Of a DNA stretch of 8,417 nt, positions 1 to 5,908 are shown piece after piece. Position numbers and translations under genes: made by a program. Each line of letters opens with the position of its first letter. Position 1 is the stretch's first letter. The notes under the pieces are model-generated. The model saw nothing but the letters and a program-made list of their open reading frames with translations, was not told the origin of the DNA and did not search any database. Origin of the DNA: Actinomycetota bacterium (GTDB taxonomy: Bacteria; Actinomycetota; Coriobacteriia; Coriobacteriales; RUG844); the NCBI GenBank assembly GCA_013335845.1, contig JAAXUU010000030.1, forward strand, positions 1-8,417, in the 5' to 3' direction.

Positions 1-282
1 CTGATGGCCGCGTTATCAGGTGGGGTAATCGTTCTCGTTTATAAAGCTATCCAAGGGGAGCTGGGGATGCTCCTCAAGAATATAGGAAATATGATCGTGT
101 ATCGAGTACTGTGGTTGTTTGGCGGATACTTTCCAAACAGCAAGATCGTCCAGCAGCGCGATCGCTTTCAGGTCGTGCCCAGCAAGGAGAAGGGCAACTA
201 CATTCCGTATTCCGTCGCAATCGGGCTTGGCGCTCTGAGCGTACTGGCATTGCAGGCTTGGGGGCGGATTCCCGTTATCTGA
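1..282 (+). CDS. cpaA: Prepilin peptidase (TadV/CpaA type, A24 family), C-terminal fragment
   Basis: This is the end of a membrane aspartic peptidase that cleaves the leader of Flp and TadE-type prepilins at the cytoplasmic face. The reading frame is open to the first base, beginning L-M-A-A, the residues that normally follow the catalytic GxGDxK motif in this family. The gene therefore runs off the left edge just after its second active-site Asp, which is not visible. What remains is 93 codons: a hydrophobic stretch (SGGVIVLVYKAIQG), a polar cytoplasmic loop rich in K, R and Q, then N-Y-I-P-Y-S-V-A-I, the usual start of the last membrane helix. The ATG at 4 is an internal codon, not a start. 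Family length is about 150 to 170 residues, so over half is present. The stop is followed 12 bases later by tadE. Assignment rests on the C-terminal pattern plus the Tad neighbourhood; the catalytic part cannot be checked here. Confidence 0.82.
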   Translation: MMAALSGGVIVLVYKAIQGELGMLLKNIGNMIVYRVLWLFGGYFPNSKIVQQRDRFQVVPSKEKGNYIPYSVAIGLGALSVLALQAWGRIPVI

Positions 283-289
283 AAGGAGG
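282..289 (+). promoter_or_regulatory. Strong Shine-Dalgarno site of tadE
   Basis: AAAGGAGG is nearly perfectly complementary to the 16S rRNA 3' end. It sits five bases before the ATG at 295 and begins on the last base of the upstream stop codon, so it supports this start over the internal ATG at 316. It is stronger than the sites of the downstream genes, which suggests high translation of the pseudopilin. Confidence 0.8.
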
Positions 290-294
290 GCACG

Positions 295-696
295 ATGAGC
301 GTGAAAAAGCGCTTCATGGAGAAGGAAGAAGGACAGAGCTTGGTCGAATTCGCTCTTATCCTTCCGATCATGTTGCTCCTTATCGTCGCGGTTATCGACT
401 TCGGGTGGTATTTCTATGCGAAGGCCAACTTCAATAACGCCTCTCGGGAATCAGCCCGAATGCTTGCCGTCGATCCGGACACTTCACTTGCGGTTACTGC
501 TGCGCAGAACTATCTCGACGATTTTGGAATGGCGATCGTTACGGTGAGCATCCAAGATGTCGGCGGAGGAGAGCGCGAGGCGGTTGTCACCGTCGAGGGT
601 TCGGTAAGCCCGCTTGTTGGACTGATTTATAACGAGCCGATTGATATAAGCTCTACAGCAAGAATGCGCATCGAGTATGAAGCCCTGGGCGATTAA
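295..696 (+). CDS. tadE: TadE-like pseudopilin
   Basis: This is a small bitopic pseudopilin of the Tad/Flp pilus, thought to act as a minor pilin or assembly factor after processing by the prepilin peptidase. The 133-residue product has a short basic/acidic leader ending E-E-G13, then Q-S-L-V-E18-F, followed by a hydrophobic helix (about 19-43: A-L-I-L-P-I-M-L-L-L-I-V-A-V). Cleavage after G13 would leave Glu at mature position +5, the hallmark of type IV pilins and of TadE. The helix is followed by F-N-N-A-S-R-E-S-A-R, a pattern typical of the TadE family, and a predicted beta-rich exterior domain of about 85 residues. Start 295 is supported by the strong Shine-Dalgarno at 282-289. The product is longer than Flp pilins (usually 50 to 80 residues) and has no VWA domain, so it is neither Flp nor TadG. 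TadF is the closest alternative; the early TadE motif favours TadE. Confidence 0.92.
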   Translation: MSVKKRFMEKEEGQSLVEFALILPIMLLLIVAVIDFGWYFYAKANFNNASRESARMLAVDPDTSLAVTAAQNYLDDFGMAIVTVSIQDVGGGEREAVVTVEGSVSPLVGLIYNEPIDISSTARMRIEYEALGD

Positions 697-715
697 AGAG
701 AGCAACGAACATATT

Positions 716-720
716 GGAGG
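716..720 (+). promoter_or_regulatory. Shine-Dalgarno site that fixes the cpaB start
   Basis: GGAGG lies five bases before the ATG at 726. A TTG codon in frame at 714 would overlap this site and has no ribosome binding site of its own, so 726 is the chosen start. Confidence 0.75.
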
Positions 721-725
721 TACGT

Positions 726-1457
726 ATGAAGGGCAAGAGAGGGATTCTGTTAGTGGCGGTCCTGCTGTCTTTAGTCTCTGTTGGGTTGGTGTATACATAC
801 TTTCAGACTATCAAATCGACATCCAATGAAGGCATTGCGCGCGGAAACGTGGTCGTAGCCGTTTCGGATATTCCAGCTCATTCGAAAGTGACCGAGGAGA
901 TGCTCGATATTGTGGCCGTCCCGATTGAGACCATTCATTCCCAGGCCGCAGTTGCGAAGGAAGAGCTCGTCGGTTTGACGACAACAGTGGATGTGACGGC
1001 CGGTGAACAGTTCCTCACCAGTAAAGTTGCCGGTGAGGATGAGGCGACGAGCCTATCCTATCGGATTCCGGAGAATATGCGCGCGATATCGATTCCTGTC
1101 ACTGAAGTTTCCGGGGTGTCCGGTTATGTCGAGCAGGGCGACAAGGTCGATCTTCTTATCTCCTATGAGACCCTTGAGATCTCTCCGGGTGGCGGTTATA
1201 CGACGTTCACGCAGCTTCAAGATCTGGAAGTCTTGAAAGTGGGTCCACTCGATTTCGATGAGGATGGCGCAATCGTAAACAGTCAAGGTGTTACGACTTC
1301 GGTCGTCCTTTTGGCGAAACCCGAACAGGCTGAGATCATCTCATTCGCCATTCTTTCCGGGTCGATTCAGATGAGCTTGAGAAATCCCGTTGACAACACG
1401 CTGGTGCCTTTCTCTCAATATAGTGCCCAGAATTTCGATGAATGGAGGACGCGATAA
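726..1457 (+). CDS. cpaB: Flp pilus assembly protein CpaB/RcpC with SAF domain
   Basis: This is an accessory protein of the Tad secretion machine, anchored in the cytoplasmic membrane with its bulk outside. The 243-residue product starts M-K-G-K-R-G and then has one hydrophobic segment (about 6-25, I-L-L-V-A-V-L-L-S-L-V), a signal anchor. A SAF domain follows at about 41-105: V-V-V-A-V-S-D-I-P-A-H-S-K-V-T-E-E-M-L, with the later V-T-A-G-E-Q-F-L that is typical of CpaB. The RcpC/CpaB C-terminal domain spans about 110-225, including M-R-A-I-S-I-P-V and G-Y-V-E-Q-G-D-K-V-D-L-L. In diderm Tad systems this protein works next to the secretin; no secretin gene is seen here, so its partner may be the cell wall, which is inference. 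The stop codon overlaps the cpaE start by one base (TAATG). Family assignment is secure from these motifs and gene order. Confidence 0.93.
   Translation: MKGKRGILLVAVLLSLVSVGLVYTYFQTIKSTSNEGIARGNVVVAVSDIPAHSKVTEEMLDIVAVPIETIHSQAAVAKEELVGLTTTVDVTAGEQFLTSKVAGEDEATSLSYRIPENMRAISIPVTEVSGVSGYVEQGDKVDLLISYETLEISPGGGYTTFTQLQDLEVLKVGPLDFDEDGAIVNSQGVTTSVVLLAKPEQAEIISFAILSGSIQMSLRNPVDNTLVPFSQYSAQNFDEWRTR
1444..1448 (+). promoter_or_regulatory. Shine-Dalgarno site for cpaE, inside the cpaB 3' end
   Basis: GGAGG sits eight bases before the ATG at 1457 and inside the last codons of cpaB. It argues against the in-frame ATG at 1442, which overlaps the site. With the TAATG stop/start overlap it implies translational coupling of cpaB and cpaE. 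Confidence 0.7.
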
Positions 1458-2638
1458 TGAATACTCTAATTCACGTTTTGATTCTTCATTCATCCCAGGC
1501 ACGAAGCGATGAACTATACGGTGAACTCTCGAACTTCAATGATCTGGACGTGAGGAAGCCTTTAGAACCCACCATCGATCCCAATGAATTCTTCAGGACC
1601 GACCATTCCGACGTCATTTTATTGGATGCCGACTATTTGGGGAATGGGTATGGACTCGGGCAAGCTGTTATAGAGGCATTCCCCTCGAAGAGCATCATTA
1701 TTCTCGACGACAACAGCACAATGGAGAATATGAAAAAAGCTTTGCGGATGGGAATTTCGGACGTCCTCCCATCTTCGGCGGACACCGAAACCCTTGTCGA
1801 GTCGGTGTATCGGAGCCAGGTAAAAAAGCTGCAGTGGCAAGAATCGATTAAAAGTTCAAAAGGAAGGGTACCCGCGGGCAAAGTCTCTCGCGGGAAGATC
1901 ATCTCCTTTTTCTCGACCAAAGGTGGCGTCGGAACAACCTTTTTGGCGGTCAACTTTGCCGTTCTCTTGCGCAATGAGACACAAAAACGCGTCGCGTTGG
2001 TAGACCTGAACCTAAATTATGGCAACGTAGCATTGGCGTTGAATCTGCCCGTGCGTAACTCCATCAATGATGTCGTCAATGAGATCCGCAATATCGACGG
2101 GGATCTCATTGAGAGCTTCATGGTGACTCATGAATCCGGCTTGAAGGTGCTCGCCTCCAACCCGGACCCACAACTTGGTGACTTCGTGAACGGGGACCAT
2201 ATCCAAGTAATTCTCAGTACCTTGCAAGAGTCCTTCGATTACATTGTTTTGGATCTACCCTCGGATTTCCTGGAAGTCATCCGTCCCGTTTTTGCCCTAA
2301 CAAATACCCTCTTCATGGTTACGACACCCGATATCTTGGCGTTGAGCAATGTCAAGTCCGCGCTTATCCTGCTTCGCGAAATGAATTTCCCGGCAGCGAG
2401 GGTGAGATTGGCTCTCAACCGTTTAAGCCGTTCTTCGATGAGCAAGTCACGCGTGGAAAGAACGTTGGATATGCCGGTCTCCTTTACGATCCCCGAGGAT
2501 GCATCGGGCGTATACGCCTCACTGAATATTGGGTCGCCTTATGTCGGCACCAAAAAGCCATTCAAGAAAACCGGTTCGATTGAGCAGGCGGTGCGAAGCT
2601 TTATCGAAGAAGATCAATCGGTAGGAAGTGTAGTATGA
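1457..2638 (+). CDS. cpaE: Pilus localisation ATPase CpaE/TadZ (receiver-like plus MinD-like domains)
   Basis: This cytoplasmic MinD/ParA-superfamily protein positions Tad pilus machinery in the cell. The 393-residue product has an atypical receiver-like domain at about 1-125: strand V-L-I-L, then V-I-L-L-D57-A-D at the place of a phospho-accepting Asp. The usual acidic pair after strand 1 is replaced by H-S-S, and the Lys after strand 5 is absent (D-V-L-P-S-S), so it is probably a pseudo-receiver. The ATPase domain (about 145-380) has the deviant Walker A K155-G-G-V-G-T-T, keeping the signature Lys but with Thr in place of the usual second P-loop Lys. It also has a V-D183-L-N-L switch I-like motif and Walker B I-V-L-D266-L-P. 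These substitutions are common in CpaE/TadZ and separate it from MinD and ParA. The start at 1457 overlaps the cpaB stop by one base; the end overlaps cpaF by four. Confidence 0.93.
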   Translation: MNTLIHVLILHSSQARSDELYGELSNFNDLDVRKPLEPTIDPNEFFRTDHSDVILLDADYLGNGYGLGQAVIEAFPSKSIIILDDNSTMENMKKALRMGISDVLPSSADTETLVESVYRSQVKKLQWQESIKSSKGRVPAGKVSRGKIISFFSTKGGVGTTFLAVNFAVLLRNETQKRVALVDLNLNYGNVALALNLPVRNSINDVVNEIRNIDGDLIESFMVTHESGLKVLASNPDPQLGDFVNGDHIQVILSTLQESFDYIVLDLPSDFLEVIRPVFALTNTLFMVTTPDILALSNVKSALILLREMNFPAARVRLALNRLSRSSMSKSRVERTLDMPVSFTIPEDASGVYASLNIGSPYVGTKKPFKKTGSIEQAVRSFIEEDQSVGSVV

Positions 2639-4023
2639 ATACGGAAGGGTTCCATATCGCCACTGAAGAGGAAGCGGCGCAGTCTCAACGCATAGAACTC
2701 GAGGCGTCCACTCAAAGGAAACAGCAGGAGATGTTTGCTTTGACGCATGAGATCCTTGACAAAATCATAGACGAGATCGATGTGACACCCGATAAAACTG
2801 ACGAAGCACAGAAGAAGCTCGTCGCTACGCTTGTGCGGGAAAAAATATCCGAAACGCTGATTATGAGCCATCAGCACCTGTCGCAGATGGATAAACAGAA
2901 GTTACAGAAATCCGTTATGGATGAGATCTACGGATTCGGTCCTATCACGGCATTGCTTGAGGACGAGACCGTGACGGAGGTCATGGTCAATGGTTGTGAT
3001 ACGGTATATGTGGAACGAGAGGGAAAGATCTACCTGACGCCGGTGACGTTTCGAGACGACCAGCATGTCTATCATACTATCGATAAAATCGTCACCCCTA
3101 TAGGGCGACGGGTGGACGAGAGTTCCCCTATGGTAGACGCTCGTTTGGCGGACGGCTCACGTGTAAACGTCATCATCCCACCGCTGGCGATCAAGGGCCC
3201 GACCATCACGATTCGAAAATTCGCGACGGACCCCTATGTTCTGGAAGACTTGATCACGTTCGGAACACTCAATATGGATATCGCGAAATTCTTGAGAGCA
3301 AGCGTCAAAGCAAGAATGAACATCATCATCTCCGGAGGAACCGGGTCGGGGAAGACGACCTTTCTGAATGTGTTATCAAGTTTCATCTCGGAAAACGAAC
3401 GAATCGTGACGATAGAAGACGCGGCGGAACTACAGCTTCAACAGAAACACGTGATAAGCCTGGAGTCCCGTCCGGCGAACATCGAAGGGAAAGGGAGAAT
3501 CACGATTCGCGATCTCGTCGTGAATACATTGCGTATGCGCCCCGACAGAATCATCGTCGGCGAAGTACGAAGCGGGGAAGCTCTCGATATGCTTCAGGCG
3601 ATGAACACAGGCCACGATGGATCTATTACTACGATCCACGCGAATTCAACGAGGGATTCCATGTCTCGACTCGAGACGATGGTTTTGATGAGCGGAATGG
3701 AGCTTCCGTCTCTATCGATTCGAGAGCAGATCGCATCGGCCATCAATTTGATCATCCAGATTTCACGCTTTCCTGACGGCTCCCGTAAAGTTGTGAAAGT
3801 CTCGGAAGTCATCGGTATGGAAGGGGATACTATAACGACACAAGACCTTTTCGTCTTCATGCAGGACAGTGTCGACATCACAGGGAAGGTTATCGGAAGG
3901 CACGTTGCCACCGGTATCACCCCAACCTATTTAGATAAACTGAGAATGATCGGCGAATCGTTGCCACCCTCGACCTTCTGCCCGCCTTTCGACTTGAGAG
4001 GAAGGGGTGAGCTGAAGCTATGA
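2635..4023 (+). CDS. cpaF: Tad secretion ATPase CpaF/TadA (type II/IV secretion family)
   Basis: This is the hexameric cytoplasmic motor whose ATP hydrolysis drives pilin extrusion through TadB and TadC. The 462-residue length is normal. Residues 1-80 are charged and helical. The N-terminal E-I-Y-G-F-G-P-I-T-A-L-L-E-D segment and E-V-M-V-N-G come next, followed by R-R-V-D-E-S-S-P-M-V-D-A-R-L-A-D-G-S-R-V and I-R-K-F, all CpaF signatures. The catalytic core holds Walker A G-G-T-G-S-G-K240-T-T (234-242), the Asp box V-T-I-E261-D262, Walker B I-I-V-G-E310-V-R, and the His box T-G-H327-D-G-S followed by T-T-I-H335-A-N. All expected catalytic residues are intact, so the enzyme should be active. The ATGA overlap with cpaE (start) and another ATGA with tadB (end) indicate coupled synthesis. 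No PilT retraction-type ATPase gene is seen in the window. Confidence 0.97.
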   Translation: MNTEGFHIATEEEAAQSQRIELEASTQRKQQEMFALTHEILDKIIDEIDVTPDKTDEAQKKLVATLVREKISETLIMSHQHLSQMDKQKLQKSVMDEIYGFGPITALLEDETVTEVMVNGCDTVYVEREGKIYLTPVTFRDDQHVYHTIDKIVTPIGRRVDESSPMVDARLADGSRVNVIIPPLAIKGPTITIRKFATDPYVLEDLITFGTLNMDIAKFLRASVKARMNIIISGGTGSGKTTFLNVLSSFISENERIVTIEDAAELQLQQKHVISLESRPANIEGKGRITIRDLVVNTLRMRPDRIIVGEVRSGEALDMLQAMNTGHDGSITTIHANSTRDSMSRLETMVLMSGMELPSLSIREQIASAINLIIQISRFPDGSRKVVKVSEVIGMEGDTITTQDLFVFMQDSVDITGKVIGRHVATGITPTYLDKLRMIGESLPPSTFCPPFDLRGRGELKL

Positions 4024-4982
4024 GTTACGTGATGTACAGCTTTCTTTTCACTGCCATAGCCCTGAATCTGTATCTCCTGCTTTCTTCACTGGTCGACAGG
4101 CGAATGATCGTTAGTCAACGCCTGCAAGAGGTGAAGAGCATCGGTGTCCAAGATTTTGATGAGAGTGCGCTGGATGCCGAATCGCTGAATTTGGGAAGAG
4201 TGCAGAAAAGTGATTTCCGCCTAGGTTTCCTCAATAGATATCTCGACAAAAAACGCAGGAAGCTGCATCAAGCGGGGATGACGATGCGACCGGAGGAGCT
4301 GACGATTCTATCGTGCGCGCTTGCCGTCGTTGCATTCATCCTTGTGGTGCTGTTCAGCCGCTTGCTGTATATAGCCTTGATTGCGGCGGTCATCGGTTTT
4401 TTGGCACCGGATATATATGTCAACAGGGTTCGCGATAAGAGGGCAAACGCTTTGTATCATCAACTGCCCGAGTCTTTGACTCTCATTGCCAACGGTTTAC
4501 GGGCGGGGCTCAGCTTCGTCCAGGCGATGAGCGTAGCGGGAAACGATTTGGATAGTCCGATAAAGGATGAGTTCGACAAGGTCACGAGAGATAATACGCT
4601 CGGGAAGTCCATAGAGGAAGCCTTGCTGGACTTATCCTACCGAACGAATGACGAGAATATCAGTCTATTCGTTACAGCTATGATCGTGCAACGACAGGTG
4701 GGTGGAAACTCCGCGGAAATTCTCGAGACGATCGCCGAGACAGTGCGCGAACGCGTGCGCATGCAAGGGCAGGTCAGGACATTGACATCCCAAAGCAAGA
4801 TGTCCGCCATCATCATAGGGCTGCTTCCCCCCGGCATCGCCGTTGTTTTAGCTGTCTTGAATCCAACGTACATCGGGCAGCTATTCAATACACCTATAGG
4901 CATCATACTGGTAGTGGTGTCGACGTTCATGACGCTCGCAGGCATATTCATTATGCTCAGAATGACGAAGCTGGAGGTATAG
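4020..4982 (+). CDS. tadB: Tad platform protein TadB (T2SSF domain)
   Basis: This is one of two polytopic membrane proteins that form the assembly platform contacted by CpaF. The 320-residue product has an N-terminal hydrophobic helix (about 4-22), then a charged cytoplasmic segment including a basic D-K-K-R-R-K-L run. A pair of membrane helices follows (about 92-128, S-C-A-L-A-V-V-A-F-I-L-V and Y-I-A-L-I-A-A-V-I-G-F). The T2SSF/GspF-like domain starts at L149-P-E-S-L and carries A-N-G-L-R-A-G-L-S-F and Q-R-Q-V-G-G-N, both typical of TadB. The C-terminal helices are about 261-281 and 291-315. The start overlaps the cpaF stop (ATGA), with a purine-rich stretch upstream as a weak ribosome site. 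TadB and TadC are paralogues; this one is TadB by its position directly after cpaF and its R-A-G-L/Q-V-G-G-N pattern. Confidence 0.94.
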   Translation: MSYVMYSFLFTAIALNLYLLLSSLVDRRMIVSQRLQEVKSIGVQDFDESALDAESLNLGRVQKSDFRLGFLNRYLDKKRRKLHQAGMTMRPEELTILSCALAVVAFILVVLFSRLLYIALIAAVIGFLAPDIYVNRVRDKRANALYHQLPESLTLIANGLRAGLSFVQAMSVAGNDLDSPIKDEFDKVTRDNTLGKSIEEALLDLSYRTNDENISLFVTAMIVQRQVGGNSAEILETIAETVRERVRMQGQVRTLTSQSKMSAIIIGLLPPGIAVVLAVLNPTYIGQLFNTPIGIILVVVSTFMTLAGIFIMLRMTKLEV

Positions 4983-4984
4983 CG

Positions 4985-5890
4985 ATGGATTTCATTGTGT
5001 ATTTCACTGTATTCATCACACTATCCCTCCTCTTTTTCCTGGCGCTGTCTTCTCTTTCGACGAGGAGAGACCGAGCGCAGCAGCGTATTCGGGAAATTCA
5101 AATGCGGGGTAACCCCGAGCAGGGTCCCGAAGGTGACGATCAATCTTTTTCTAAACGCGTCATCGGTCCCACCTATCAGAAGTTTCTGGAGTTTCTGGGG
5201 AAACTGACCCCGAATTCCATTGTGCAGAACTACAAGAAATCGATTATCCAAGCCGGCCTCGAAAAGGAATATACTCCACTGCGCATCATCGGCTTGCAGG
5301 TTCTGTTGGCTCTGGTGCTCGGAGGTGTTTGCATCCTTATCGTTCGACAAAACGAGTCCTCCTCTCCGGCCCTGATTCCCATCTTCGCCCTCATTGGAAT
5401 CGTTCTTCCGATTTCCCTCGTCCGCTCAAAGGCGAATAAGAGAAGGAAACTGATAGAGCGTAGCCTTCCGGATCTTCTCGACCTCCTCTATATCAGCGTC
5501 GAAGCCGGTTTGGGATTCGATTCGGCGTTGAAGAAATCTGCGCAAAAGATGCAAGGACCTCTTAGTGTGGAGGTAATGAAAGCCTTGGCTGATATCAACA
5601 AAGGGCGGAATCGAATCGAGGCGTTTAAAAGCATTGCCGACCGGACAGAGGTCGATGATGTCCGCAGTTTCTTGATGGCAGTTATCCAATCTGAGAAGCT
5701 CGGTTCGAATGTCTCTACCATGCTTCGTACTCAGTCGCGGGTCATGCGCCAGAAAAGACAACAACGAGCCGAGGAAAAAGCGCAACGGCTTCCTGTTTTG
5801 ATGCTGCTTCCTTTGGTCTTTCTAATGTTCCCGGCACTTTTCGTCGTGTTATTAGGTCCTGCGGCTATGAACCTTCTGAAGATATTCTAG
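4985..5890 (+). CDS. tadC: Tad platform protein TadC (T2SSF domain)
   Basis: This is the second platform protein, predicted to pair with TadB in the cytoplasmic membrane. The 301-residue product has helix 1 at about 2-24, a charged cytoplasmic stretch, helices at about 99-120 and 129-147, and a T2SSF domain beginning L161-P-D-L-L-D-L-L. It carries S-V-E-A-G-L-G-F-D-S-A-L and Q-S-E-K-L-G-S-N-V, where TadC characteristically has V-E-A-G-L and E-x-L-G in place of the TadB residues. The domain runs into a basic R-Q-K-R-Q-Q-R-A-E-E-K-A-Q-R stretch and a last long hydrophobic region (about 269-295) containing L-P-L-V-F-L-M-F-P-A, close to the family consensus. It begins two bases after the tadB stop, with GGAGG at 4973-4977 seven bases upstream. 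The next gene starts 18 bases after its stop. Confidence 0.94.
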   Translation: MDFIVYFTVFITLSLLFFLALSSLSTRRDRAQQRIREIQMRGNPEQGPEGDDQSFSKRVIGPTYQKFLEFLGKLTPNSIVQNYKKSIIQAGLEKEYTPLRIIGLQVLLALVLGGVCILIVRQNESSSPALIPIFALIGIVLPISLVRSKANKRRKLIERSLPDLLDLLYISVEAGLGFDSALKKSAQKMQGPLSVEVMKALADINKGRNRIEAFKSIADRTEVDDVRSFLMAVIQSEKLGSNVSTMLRTQSRVMRQKRQQRAEEKAQRLPVLMLLPLVFLMFPALFVVLLGPAAMNLLKIF

Positions 5891-5908
5891 CGGCTATGGG
5901 GTAGGAGT

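Noticed and set aside
111..437. 108-codon + strand frame across the cpaA/tadE junction
   Set aside because: It is out of frame with two well-supported genes, and its product is an arginine-rich, motif-free shadow.
697..725. Possible promoter or terminator between tadE and cpaB
   Set aside because: The gap is 29 bases, mostly occupied by the ribosome site, with no inverted repeat, T-run or -35/-10 pair.
714..728. TTG start for cpaB at 714, adding four residues
   Set aside because: It overlaps the GGAGG at 716-720, which is ideally spaced for the ATG at 726, and no other ribosome site precedes it.
1442..1456. ATG at 1442 as start of cpaE
   Set aside because: It overlaps the GGAGG at 1444-1448 that serves the ATG at 1457, and it would lengthen the overlap with cpaB without adding a recognisable motif.
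5891..5908. Possible transcription break between tadC and the VWA gene
   Set aside because: There are only 18 bases, containing a Shine-Dalgarno site and no hairpin, so the VWA gene is treated as part of the operon.
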